Assembly (NCBI GenBank): GCA_903860085.1
Contig: CAIOPD010000008.1
Location: 1-13,626, forward strand
Direction: 5' to 3'
Source: an uncultured Pseudomonadota bacterium
GTDB taxonomy: Bacteria; Pseudomonadota; Gammaproteobacteria; Burkholderiales; Methylophilaceae
DNA length: 13,626 bases
Of the stretch, positions 6,274 through 13,626 are shown in pieces. The notes beneath the pieces were generated by a model. It had not been told where the DNA came from. It saw nothing but the letters and a program-made list of their open reading frames with translations, and did not search any database. Position 1 is the first letter of the stretch. Every line of letters begins with the position of its first letter. The position numbers and the translations under genes are program-made.

Positions 6274-6567
6274 CTAACTAAGGTAATTAGCTTCCACTTT
6301 GCTTTTCAGCTTTTGACTTGCGTGAAAGGTGACTACTCTGCGCGCTGAAATTGGTATTTCTTCACCAGTTTTAGGATTGCGACCTGGACGCTCTGATTTT
6401 TTACGTAGCTCAAAATTGCCAAAGCCTGATAATTTGACACTATCCCCTGCTTCTAATGCAATACGTACCTCTTCAAAAAACGATTCCACCATATCTTTAG
6501 CTTCGCGTTTATTTAATCCAACTTGCTCATAGAGTAAGTCCGCTAATTCAGCTTTTGTTAAAGTCAT
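6274..6567 (-). CDS. ihfA: Integration host factor subunit alpha
   Basis: A 97-residue DNA-bending protein that pairs with IHF-beta to fold DNA in nucleoid structure, transcription and recombination. It matches the IHF-alpha form throughout: the N-terminal helices, VKLSGFGNF (44-52), then RPGRNPKTGEEIPI (60-73) with intercalating Pro65, and ARRVVTF (75-81). GGGAG lies six bases upstream of the ATG. Following pheT is the usual proteobacterial order, but a good promoter in the 111-base gap suggests independent expression as well. Confidence 0.97.
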   Translation of the reverse strand: MTLTKAELADLLYEQVGLNKREAKDMVESFFEEVRIALEAGDSVKLSGFGNFELRKKSERPGRNPKTGEEIPISARRVVTFHASQKLKSKVEANYLS

Positions 6568-6604
6568 TTAAAACTCCCAATCCATTTGTATCTTTTAATA
6601 GCTT

Positions 6605-6633
6605 TTTATAAGAGCAAAGCTTGTTTTAATCAA
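6605..6633 (-). promoter_or_regulatory. ihfA promoter
   Basis: TTGATT (6628-6633) and TATAAA (6605-6610) are exactly 17 bases apart on the minus strand. The expected start near 6598 gives a leader of about 30 bases. Two TTACGT repeats, three bases apart, overlap the -35 region. Confidence 0.6.
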
Positions 6634-6678
6634 CGTAATTGACGTAAATTCGGAAAAACTCACCCTATCGTTTAATGC

Positions 6679-9054
6679 TTAGTTTCGAAGTGTTGCACCG
6701 AATTTATTTTGCATTAATTGTAGTAGGTTTGAGATAGCTGTATCACTGTCGCTATCTGTCAAAGATTTTTGAGTATCGTGCATAAGTACTGATAATGCAA
6801 GGCTTTTTTTGTTTTCAGGGACACCTGGACCTTGATACAAATCGAATAAGGCAACCTCAGTAATAAGCGGAATATTGGCTGATTTAATCGTGCATAGTAC
6901 CGCATCAACTGCAATATTTTCATCTAATACTACCGCTAAATCTCGACGCACCGGTAACAATTTAGATACTTCTTGATAAGCTGGCAACTTTCGAGCCAAT
7001 ATAGCTTCTGTGCTTAACTCAAATAGGAAAGTGCTCTTACTTAAGCTGTAATGTTGCTGCCACTTTGGATGTAACTTACCTAACCAACCGATGGCTTTTC
7101 CATTAAGTAAAATACGGGCTGATTGGCCTGGATGCAAGGTTGTGTGTTCGGCCTTTTCATAGGAAACTTCTGAACCTGAACCCAGCAATGCTTCTACATG
7201 CGCTTTCACTTCAAAGAAATCTATATCAGCACTGGTTACACCCCATTGCTCTGGCATAGTACTGCCGTAAGCTAGGCCAGAAATGCGCGTTTCTTCAACA
7301 TAGGTAGCGTCTATCTTATGATAAACAGCGCCTACTTCAAACAAAAAGGCGCGGTCTTGTTTGCGATTCAGGTTATAAGTTAAAGTATCTAACAATCCAC
7401 CCCATAAACTTGTGCGCATTACGCTTAAGTTGCTTGCAATAGGGTTTTTAAGTTTAATGGGGTTGGCATTACCCAATAAATCACGCTCCCAACTTTCATC
7501 AACAAAACTGTAATTCACAACCTCTTGATAGCCCGTAGCAACTAAAGAGTCACTCAGCTTATTTAGATGTACGCGTGTTTCTGGTGCTGGCAACATATCC
7601 AAACATGCAACAGGTGGAATGGCTGGGATATGGTCATAGCCATGTAAACGTGCTACTTCTTCGATTAAGTCTTCTTCAATACTAATATCAAAGCGATAGC
7701 TTGGCGGCGATACTGTAAATACATCATCTGATAGTGTGTAAGCAAAATCAAGTTGCGTTAAAATTTTAGCTACATCAGCTTGCATTAAAGGAATGCCGAG
7801 CACAGACACTAAGCGCGATAACCTTAATTTTACTGGCGTACGTAGGGGTAGTGTAGAGATCACTTCCGTCACGGGGCCAGCTTGGCCACCACAAATTTGT
7901 TTAATGAGGGTGGTAGCATACTCAAGCGCGTTGCGCGTATTACCAAAATCAACACCGCGCTCAAACCGATAAGAGGAGTCTGTACTTAGCCCTATTCTGC
8001 GCGCTTTACCAGCAATGACCGCTGGAGGGAAAAATGCACTTTCTAAAAATACTTGCGAAGTTTCATCGCTGACCGCGCTGGCTTTTCCACCCATAATACC
8101 CGCTAGCGCTAGGGCGCCCTGCGCGTCTGCGATCACTAAGTCATCAGCCTTAAGAGCTAAGTCCTGATCATTGAGTAACAGTAAACTTTCATTGGCATTG
8201 GCAAAACGTACCTCAATATCGCCACTTAATTTAGTTGCATCAAACGCATGCATCGGTTGGCCTAATTGCAATAGTACGTAATTGGTAATATCCACCACTG
8301 CACTGATGCTTCGCGTACCGCTTCGCTCTAGGCGTTTAACCATCCATTCAGGGGTTACTGCTTTGGCATTAATACCTGTCACCAAGCGTCCACAATAGCG
8401 CGGACATGCTGTTGTCTGACCTACAACAACCGTCATTGCGTCCTGAGTTTCAGCATCAACCATCTCAATCGCATCAAAATGCGTAGTTGCGCCAGTAATG
8501 GCGGCAACATCACGCGCAATCCCTGTAATACTTAAGCAATCACTACGATTAGGGGTTAGTTTTAACGTAAATAGATGATCATCTAAATCTAAATACTGAC
8601 GGATATCTTGTCCAACCAAAGCATTAGCGTCTAATTCCAACAATCCGGTAGCTTCAGCACTTAGGCCTAGCTCCTTGGATGAGCACATCATGCCAAAAGA
8701 CTCAACACCGCGCACTTTGGCTTCTTTAATAGAGAAACCTGGAAGTTCTGCACCCACCATTGCGCATGGCGCTAACAAACCTGGACGCGCATTCGTGGCA
8801 CCACAAACGATTTGCAAGGGCACAGATACACCATTCACAATATTACCTACATCTACGGTACAAATTTGTAGGCGATCCGCATCCGGATGTTTACTGGCAG
8901 TCAGTATTTTACCGACAACCACTTTAGTAAAGGCAGCAGCTACCGGCTGCATTTCCTCTACCTCAAGACCAGCCATGGTCAAGGCATGATTTAAAGCCTG
9001 ACTATCTAAGTCAGTGTTTACTAAGCTACGTAACCAATTTTCTGAAAACTGCAT
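6679..9054 (-). CDS. pheT: Phenylalanine-tRNA ligase beta subunit
   Basis: The 791-residue beta subunit of the alpha2-beta2 enzyme that charges tRNA-Phe. Visible parts, in order: the N-terminal segment MQFSENWLRSLV; the tRNA-binding OB domain (about 44-150, starting VVVGKILTASKHPDADRLQ); the B3/B4 editing region; the B5 domain with the acidic metal-contact motif EEDLIEEVARLHGYD; the catalytic-like core; and the C-terminal anticodon-binding FDX-ACB domain (about the last 95 residues, starting near LLPVRRDLAVVLD). Length is normal for the bacterial family. The ATG is 55 bases after the pheS stop. Only a distant AAGG (12 bases) precedes it, so translation may rely partly on coupling. Confidence 0.97.
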   Translation of the reverse strand: MQFSENWLRSLVNTDLDSQALNHALTMAGLEVEEMQPVAAAFTKVVVGKILTASKHPDADRLQICTVDVGNIVNGVSVPLQIVCGATNARPGLLAPCAMVGAELPGFSIKEAKVRGVESFGMMCSSKELGLSAEATGLLELDANALVGQDIRQYLDLDDHLFTLKLTPNRSDCLSITGIARDVAAITGATTHFDAIEMVDAETQDAMTVVVGQTTACPRYCGRLVTGINAKAVTPEWMVKRLERSGTRSISAVVDITNYVLLQLGQPMHAFDATKLSGDIEVRFANANESLLLLNDQDLALKADDLVIADAQGALALAGIMGGKASAVSDETSQVFLESAFFPPAVIAGKARRIGLSTDSSYRFERGVDFGNTRNALEYATTLIKQICGGQAGPVTEVISTLPLRTPVKLRLSRLVSVLGIPLMQADVAKILTQLDFAYTLSDDVFTVSPPSYRFDISIEEDLIEEVARLHGYDHIPAIPPVACLDMLPAPETRVHLNKLSDSLVATGYQEVVNYSFVDESWERDLLGNANPIKLKNPIASNLSVMRTSLWGGLLDTLTYNLNRKQDRAFLFEVGAVYHKIDATYVEETRISGLAYGSTMPEQWGVTSADIDFFEVKAHVEALLGSGSEVSYEKAEHTTLHPGQSARILLNGKAIGWLGKLHPKWQQHYSLSKSTFLFELSTEAILARKLPAYQEVSKLLPVRRDLAVVLDENIAVDAVLCTIKSANIPLITEVALFDLYQGPGVPENKKSLALSVLMHDTQKSLTDSDSDTAISNLLQLMQNKFGATLRN

Positions 9055-9109
9055 AATGCGGGGATGACCTTAGATTAATTTAATTTAATGGCAATATTGT
9101 GTGTGAGAA

Positions 9110-10108
9110 CTATCTAAACTGGCTCAAAAAACGTAAATCATTATTGAAGAAATGGCGTAAATCATTGACGCCATAGCGCAACATCGTCAGGCGCTCTACG
9201 CCTAAGCCAAATGCAAAACCACGGTACTTTTCATGATCAACATTCACGTGTTTAAATACTTCTGGATGCACCATACCGCAACCACCAATCTCTAACCAGC
9301 CACCATTCCAGCTCATATCCATCTCAGCTGAAGGTTCAGTAAATGGGAAAAATGAAGGGCGGAAACGCACAACCAAGTCATCACGCTCAAAGAATTTTTG
9401 CAAGAAGTCTTGCACCACGCCTTTTAGGTTGGCAAAGCTAATATCTTCATCTACCCATAAACCTTCCACCTGATGAAACATTGGGGAATGAGTGGCATCA
9501 GAATCTACACGGTAAACTCGGCCTGGCGCAATGATTTTAAGTGGGGGCGTTTTATTATTCTTTAGTGCATTTTCCATGTAGCGCACTTGCACTGGTGAAG
9601 TGTGGGTGCGTAGCACATTGGCTTCATCTATATAGAAAGTGTCATGCATGGCACGCGCAGGATGATCTTCAGGAATATTCAACGCAGTAAAGTTATAAAA
9701 ATCTGTTTCGATTTCTGGTCCAGTCGCTACTTCAAACCCGATGGAGTGAAATAACTGCTCTATACGTTGTAAGGTAAGTGTGACCGGATGCAAACCGCCA
9801 AGTGATTGCGCGCGCGCTGGCAAAGTGACGTCGATAGACTCTTGTGCTAATTGCTTAGCTTGCTCGGCATTCAACAATGCCTCACGACGCTCTGTTAACG
9901 CACCCTCTACAGCTTGTTTTACCACATTAATGGCAGCGCCTGCAGCTGGACGATCTTCGTTGCTAAGCTTGCCCAAGCCCTTTAACGCATCAGTCAGTGC
10001 GCCAGTTTTTCCTAAATACTTGGCTTTGGCCACTTCCAAATCGTTCATCGTTGCGCTATTAGCAAAATCTTCTATAGCAGCTGGTATTAAGTGCGTTAAG
10101 TCTGACAT
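9110..10108 (-). CDS. pheS: Phenylalanine-tRNA ligase alpha subunit
   Basis: The 332-residue catalytic subunit, a class II synthetase. It has an N-terminal coiled-coil (about 1-95) that grips tRNA-Phe. Motif 2 lies at about 196-216 (GRVYRVDSDATHSPMFHQ) and motif 3 at about 297-312 (GFAFGLGVERLTMLRY). The Phe-pocket alanine is Ala299. Length and ending (DLRFLSQF) match the family. A strong terminator lies between rplT and pheS, so pheST must use read-through or a local promoter. An AT-rich TATAAA on the minus strand in the gap is a possible -10, but it has no good -35. No good Shine-Dalgarno sequence precedes the ATG. Confidence 0.97.
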   Translation of the reverse strand: MSDLTHLIPAAIEDFANSATMNDLEVAKAKYLGKTGALTDALKGLGKLSNEDRPAAGAAINVVKQAVEGALTERREALLNAEQAKQLAQESIDVTLPARAQSLGGLHPVTLTLQRIEQLFHSIGFEVATGPEIETDFYNFTALNIPEDHPARAMHDTFYIDEANVLRTHTSPVQVRYMENALKNNKTPPLKIIAPGRVYRVDSDATHSPMFHQVEGLWVDEDISFANLKGVVQDFLQKFFERDDLVVRFRPSFFPFTEPSAEMDMSWNGGWLEIGGCGMVHPEVFKHVNVDHEKYRGFAFGLGVERLTMLRYGVNDLRHFFNNDLRFLSQFR

Positions 10109-10194
10109 GTGATTGATCGTCTTTAATCTATTTTGATTTTATTTACAGCACCAATTTGAATGCGTTAAATTTTATAATGTATTGATTTTACTAT

Positions 10195-10223
10195 AAAAAA
10201 AAGAGGCCGAAGCCTCTTTTTTT
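10195..10223 (-). terminator. rplT terminator with UUCG tetraloop
   Basis: On the minus strand GAGGC-TTCG-GCCTC (10203-10216) is followed by eight T residues (10195-10202) and preceded by seven A residues. It lies 13 bases beyond the rplT stop. Because of the flanking A and T runs it would also work on the plus strand. It separates the ribosomal protein unit from pheST and may act as an attenuator. Confidence 0.88.
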
Positions 10224-10236
10224 ATTTTTCAAGCAA

Positions 10237-10596
10237 TTAAGCGGCTAAAGCTGTTTTTGACATTTCAACAAATTGTGCAAATGCTACTTTATCAAATACT
10301 GCTAAATCAGCTAATACTTTACGATCAACTTCAATCGCTGCTTTTTTCAAGCCATGCATGAAGCGGCTATAAGTCAAACCACACTCACGAGCGCCCGCAT
10401 TAATACGTGCAATCCATAATGTACGGAATTGACGTTTCTTTTGACGGCGATCACGGTAAGCGTATTGACCAGCCTTCATTACCGCTTGCTTAGCAACGCG
10501 ATAAACGTTTTTACGACGACCGCGGTAACCCTTAGCGGCTTTTAATACTTTTTTGTGTCTAGCGCGAGCAATGACACCACGTTTTACTCTAGGCAT
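10237..10596 (-). CDS. rplT: 50S ribosomal protein L20
   Basis: A 119-residue, very basic protein that binds 23S rRNA early in large-subunit assembly. The N-terminal extension, MPRVKRGVIARARHKKVLKAAKGY, and the globular C-terminal part from about residue 60 (TLWIARINAGARECGLTYSRFM) are typical. In enterobacteria L20 also represses translation of rpmI and rplT by binding the mRNA. AGGAG lies six bases before the ATG and directly overlaps the rpmI stop region. Confidence 0.98.
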   Translation of the reverse strand: MPRVKRGVIARARHKKVLKAAKGYRGRRKNVYRVAKQAVMKAGQYAYRDRRQKKRQFRTLWIARINAGARECGLTYSRFMHGLKKAAIEVDRKVLADLAVFDKVAFAQFVEMSKTALAA

Positions 10597-10606
10597 ATCG
10601 GTCTCC

Positions 10607-10804
10607 TTATCGTGTTGGCATCATAGCGCGAACGCGCTTGACATCAGTTGGTGAGATGATCGCCGTGCCGCGTAATTTACGCTTTTGCTTGGTGGTCTTT
10701 TTAGTGAGGATATGGCGTAAATGTGAATGCGTACGTTTCACTTTACCATTACCCAAGAACTTGAAGCGCTTTTTAGCACCACTCTTGGTTTTCATTTTTG
10801 GCAT
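10607..10804 (-). CDS. rpmI: 50S ribosomal protein L35
   Basis: A 65-residue basic ribosomal protein with the family start MPKMKTKSGAKKRFKFLGNGKVKR and a Lys/Arg-rich middle. AAGGAG lies six bases before the ATG. Its TAA (10607-10609) runs directly into the rplT ribosome binding site, so the two genes are probably translationally coupled. Confidence 0.98.
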   Translation of the reverse strand: MPKMKTKSGAKKRFKFLGNGKVKRTHSHLRHILTKKTTKQKRKLRGTAIISPTDVKRVRAMMPTR

Positions 10805-10828
10805 TTTGTTCTCCTTGAACTTAGTTAT

Positions 10829-10862
10829 GAGTGCTTAGGCATGCCGTTAAGCCGTATCACTC
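10829..10862 (-). promoter_or_regulatory. Candidate mRNA hairpin controlling rpmI-rplT (L20-type autoregulation)
   Basis: In the 123-base gap between infC and rpmI the minus-strand RNA can form GAGU/ACUC plus GCUUA/UAAGC, separated by a six-base bulge on the 5' side and capped by a 10-base loop. It lies 24 bases upstream of the rpmI start. In E. coli L20 represses rpmI through structures in this same gap, so position supports the role. No direct sequence match to the E. coli site was established. Confidence 0.35.
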
Positions 10863-10927
10863 GGAATTTCACTACCACTACCTTGCTATTACACTGACTA
10901 CTTCATTTGGCAACTGATTACAGCTAC

Positions 10928-11449
10928 TTAATTCTTTTTAGGTGGTCCAAGCACCATTACCATTTGGCGGCCTTCCATTTTCGGAAACTGCTCAACGACT
11001 GCGTATTCTTTTAAATCTGCTTCAACACGTCTTAATAAAGCCAAACCAAATTCTTGGTGAGTAATCTCGCGACCTCTAAAACGTAAAGTAATCTTAGCTT
11101 TATCGCCGTCTTGAATAAATCGAATAATGTTACGCACTTTAATTGCGTAATCGCCGTCATCTGTACCTGGGCGAAACTTAATCTCTTTAACCACAACTTG
11201 CTTTTGCTTCAGCTTAACTTCGTGCTGTTTTTTGCTTTCGGCATATTTAAACTTGCCGTAATCCAATAGCCTACAAACTGGCGGTACAGCGTTAGGCGCA
11301 ATTTCCACTAAATCAGTGTCTGCTTCTTCTGCTTTTGCAAATGCCTCCGTTAGCGACATAATCCCTAACGGTTCACCCTCTACACCCACCAAACGAACTT
11401 CGGTACCAGTAATGTCACCGTTAATTCGCGTTTCTTTGTCTTGTGCTAT
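10928..11449 (-). CDS. infC: Translation initiation factor IF-3, starting at an AUA codon
   Basis: A 173-residue factor that binds the 30S subunit, keeps it free of 50S and checks the start codon-initiator tRNA match. The N-domain contains RINGDI (8-13), VGVEGEPLGI and APPVCRLLDYGKFKY-like sequence; the C-domain runs from VKEIKFRPGTDDGDY to EGRQMVMVLGPPKK. A TTG at 11392 would remove the conserved RING segment. From the in-frame stop at 11468 down to that TTG there is no ATG, GTG or TTG. GGAG (11458-11461) lies eight bases before ATA 11447-11449, which I take as the start. E. coli infC uses AUU and represses its own translation through this rare codon. AUU codons at residues 9 and 13 are less likely starts here. 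Confidence 0.93.
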   Translation of the reverse strand: MAQDKETRINGDITGTEVRLVGVEGEPLGIMSLTEAFAKAEEADTDLVEIAPNAVPPVCRLLDYGKFKYAESKKQHEVKLKQKQVVVKEIKFRPGTDDGDYAIKVRNIIRFIQDGDKAKITLRFRGREITHQEFGLALLRRVEADLKEYAVVEQFPKMEGRQMVMVLGPPKKN

Positions 11450-11506
11450 ATCAAATTCTCCAAATAGTTAAGCCGTGCACCTGAAATTTTGAGCCTCTAA
11501 TTAAGC

Positions 11507-13414
11507 TTAAGCTTTCGCTTCAACTTCTGCTTTTAAGCGGTCAATTAAGTCGCTTATCGGCATAGAGCCTAGGTCTTCACCTGTTCGGGTACGCACGGCT
11601 ACATGTCCTGCCAGCATTTCACGCTCACCTGCAACCAGCAAGTAAGGTAACTTCTGCATGCTATGTTCGCGTATTTTATAGGTAATCTTCTCATTTCTCA
11701 AGTCAAATTCACATCTAATGCCAGATTTCTTCAGCATTTCAACTACTTGCCGCACATAATCTGACTGACTTTCTGAAATATTGAGCACCATCACTTGCAC
11801 TGGCGCTAACCATAACGGCATAGCACCGGCATAGTTCTCAATCAAAATGCCGATAAACCGTTCCATAGAACCCACAATGGCGCGATGCAACATCACTGGG
11901 CGCTGACGTGTATTATCTTCAGCAACATACTCAGCATCCAAACGCTCAGGCAGGTTAAAGTCTAATTGGATCGTGCCACACTGCCATAGACGACCTAAGC
12001 TGTCTTTTAGTGTAAATTCAATTTTTGGGCCGTAAAAAGCACCCTCTCCAGGCTGCAAATCAAATGCTAGATTATTTTGATTCAGCGCATTAGCTAATGA
12101 AGCTTCGGCTTTATCCCAGGTTTCATCCGCGCCTACACGCTTTTCAGGGCGCGTTGAAAGCTTAACCAATACTTCTGTAAATCCAAAGTCACCGTAAGCT
12201 TTATATAACATCTTAATAAAGTCAGCTACTTCAGACTCAATCTGTGCTTCAGTACAAAAAATATGCGCATCATCTTGGGTAAACCCACGTACACGCATCA
12301 ATCCATGCAAAGAACCTGACGGTTCATTACGATGGCATGATCCAAACTCCGCCAAACGCAATGGCAAATCGCGGTAACTATGCAAACCACTATTAAAGAT
12401 TTGTACATGGCCTGGGCAGTTCATCGGCTTCACTGCATAATCACGACTTTCTGAAGCAGTAACAAACATATTGTCGCGGTAATTTTGCCAGTGACCTGAC
12501 TTTTCCCACAGCGTCTTATCCATGACGGTAGGCGTGCGCACTTCTTGATAATCGTAGTCACGAAACATTTGACGCATGTACTGCTCAACCTCTTGCCAAA
12601 TGCTCCAACCACGAGGATGCCAAAATACCATCCCTGGCGCATCGTCTTGCATATGGAAGTAGTCTAGTTGCTTGCCTAATTTACGATGATCACGTTTTTC
12701 AGCTTCTTCCAACTGGAATAGATAGGCTTCTAACTCTTCTTTATTGCGCCAAGCAGTGCCGTACACGCGCTGTAGCATTTCGTTATTGCTGTCACCACGC
12801 CAGTACGCACCAGCCAACTTCATTAATTTAAAAGCTTTTAATTTGCCCGTGTTAGGCACATGCGGACCACGACATAAGTCGGTAAAGCTACCCTCGGTAT
12901 ATAGCGAAACATCTTCACCCGCAGGAATGCTACCAATGATTTCAGCTTTATATAACTCGCCGATAGAATTAAAGTAAGCCACAGCTTCATCTCGTGGCAA
13001 TACCTTACGCGTTACTAGCTCATCCCTCTTTGCCAGCTCAGACATTTTCTTTTCAATTGCAATTAGATCTTCAGGGGTAAACGCACGCTTATAAGAAAAG
13101 TCGTAAAAGAAACCATTTTCAATCACAGGACCAATGGTCACTTGCGCATCAGGGAAAAGTTCTTTAACTGCGTACGCGAGCAAATGTGCAGCTGAATGGC
13201 GTATAACATCTAGGCCTTCAGGATTTTTATCCGTAATAATCGCAAGTTCTACATCTTCACGGATCAAATAAGAGGTATCAACTAGATTGCCATTGACTTT
13301 GCCCGCTAGCGCAGCCTTAGCCAAGCCAGCACCAATATTCATCGCCACTTCTGCAACCGTTACAGGAGCGTCAAAGCTTCGTTCAGAGCCATCAGGTAAG
13401 CGAATTACTGGCAT
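11507..13414 (-). CDS. thrS: Threonine-tRNA ligase
   Basis: The 635-residue class II synthetase that charges tRNA-Thr. Visible parts: an N-terminal TGS domain (1-61); an editing domain with His73 and His77 (HSAAH), Cys181 and His185 (CRGPH), which removes mischarged serine; and a catalytic core with zinc ligands Cys333, His384 and His510. Motif 2 surrounds CHRNEPSG (360-367), and the C-terminal anticodon-binding domain starts near 537. Length is normal. GGA lies about seven bases before the ATG. It is the first protein gene of the thrS-infC-rpmI-rplT unit. A hairpin with a T-rich tail lies just upstream. Confidence 0.98.
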   Translation of the reverse strand: MPVIRLPDGSERSFDAPVTVAEVAMNIGAGLAKAALAGKVNGNLVDTSYLIREDVELAIITDKNPEGLDVIRHSAAHLLAYAVKELFPDAQVTIGPVIENGFFYDFSYKRAFTPEDLIAIEKKMSELAKRDELVTRKVLPRDEAVAYFNSIGELYKAEIIGSIPAGEDVSLYTEGSFTDLCRGPHVPNTGKLKAFKLMKLAGAYWRGDSNNEMLQRVYGTAWRNKEELEAYLFQLEEAEKRDHRKLGKQLDYFHMQDDAPGMVFWHPRGWSIWQEVEQYMRQMFRDYDYQEVRTPTVMDKTLWEKSGHWQNYRDNMFVTASESRDYAVKPMNCPGHVQIFNSGLHSYRDLPLRLAEFGSCHRNEPSGSLHGLMRVRGFTQDDAHIFCTEAQIESEVADFIKMLYKAYGDFGFTEVLVKLSTRPEKRVGADETWDKAEASLANALNQNNLAFDLQPGEGAFYGPKIEFTLKDSLGRLWQCGTIQLDFNLPERLDAEYVAEDNTRQRPVMLHRAIVGSMERFIGILIENYAGAMPLWLAPVQVMVLNISESQSDYVRQVVEMLKKSGIRCEFDLRNEKITYKIREHSMQKLPYLLVAGEREMLAGHVAVRTRTGEDLGSMPISDLIDRLKAEVEAKA

Positions 13415-13427
13415 ATAGTTTCCATCT

Positions 13428-13460
13428 TAAATAATAAAAGCCGTTAACTTTAACGGCTTT
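13428..13460 (-). terminator. Hairpin terminator or attenuator between tRNA-Val and thrS
   Basis: On the minus strand a 10-bp stem, AAAGCCGTTA / TAACGGCTTT (13437-13446 and 13451-13460), with a 4-base loop is followed by TATTATTT. It ends about 23 bases before the thrS ATG. The T run is interrupted, so it may be leaky. It would either end the tRNA-Val transcript or attenuate thrS. Confidence 0.55.
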
Positions 13461-13499
13461 GGCTTTAATGTTCGGTAAGGAGATTACTATCATGTGTAG

Positions 13500-13515
13500 C
13501 CACTTTTTCAAGTGG
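13500..13515 (-). other. GAAA-tetraloop hairpin covering the tRNA-Val CCA end
   Basis: On the minus strand CCACTT-GAAA-AAGTGG forms a 6-bp stem with a GNRA loop. Its 5' half starts with the tRNA's own encoded CCA (13513-13515). No T run follows. It may affect 3' trailer processing. Confidence 0.45.
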
Positions 13516-13589
13516 TAGGCAGTAGCAGACTCGAACTGCTGACCTCTTGGATGTCGACCAAGCGCTCTAACCAACTGAGCTAACCGCCT
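13513..13589 (-). tRNA. tRNA-Val (anticodon GAC) with C33
   Basis: The 77-base minus-strand sequence folds fully. The acceptor AGGCGGT pairs with ACTGCCT (one G-U), and the D arm is GCTC/GAGC. The anticodon arm is CTTGG-TCGACAT-CCAAG, and the T arm is AGCAG-TTCGAGT-CTGCT. It ends with A73 and an encoded CCA. The anticodon is GAC. Position 33, almost always T, reads as C. It lies 98 bases upstream of thrS. Its promoter is at or beyond the window edge. Confidence 0.95.
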
Positions 13590-13626
13590 ATACTGATTTT
13601 AATCACTGTTGCTATACAGCTGTGCT

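Noticed and set aside
13392..13574. 60-codon minus-strand frame
   Set aside because: It runs through tRNA-Val and the thrS leader and overlaps the thrS start, so it is a chance frame.

Overview
The window looks like a chromosomal segment of a fairly low-GC betaproteobacterium, most likely from the methylotrophic Methylophilaceae. This is inferred from gene order and protein style, not from a database search. The strongest clue is the minus-strand order tRNA-Val, thrS, infC, rpmI, rplT, pheS, pheT, ihfA, MerR-like gene, tRNA-Pro, which I recall as a conserved betaproteobacterial arrangement.

Right half (about 5.6 to 13.6 kb, all minus strand): translation and nucleoid genes. tRNA-Val(GAC) lies upstream of threonyl-tRNA synthetase, IF3, L35 and L20. 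A strong UUCG-loop terminator follows rplT. Then come both phenylalanyl-tRNA synthetase subunits, IHF-alpha with its own good promoter, a small MerR-type regulator, and tRNA-Pro(GGG) with a perfect -10 box. IF3 has no ATG, GTG or TTG available at its real N-terminus and appears to start at AUA. The tRNA-Val reads as C at the normally invariant position 33.

Left part (1 to 4.2 kb): ordinary metabolic and envelope genes. A fragment of an unknown gene is followed by a membrane-anchored retropepsin-like aspartic protease. A PGM1-type phosphoglucomutase converges on it. Divergent from pgm is a two-gene unit encoding an unknown exported protein and an exported thiol peroxidase of the glutathione peroxidase family. 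A beta-class carbonic anhydrase with a TTG start converges on that unit.

Middle (4.23 to 5.62 kb): an AT-rich, gene-poor stretch between the carbonic anhydrase and tRNA-Pro. It holds a 31-residue single-pass membrane protein gene with its own ribosome binding site, and an orphan LuxR-type HTH protein with promoter and terminator. It also holds several palindromes, a foldable region at 4301-4426, and a perfect minus-strand terminator at 5285-5320 that has no annotated gene in front of it. The best reading of that terminator is a small RNA, or a processed tRNA-Pro 3' trailer. This segment is the most likely place for something undescribed. I see no CRISPR array, insertion sequence, toxin-antitoxin pair or defence cassette.
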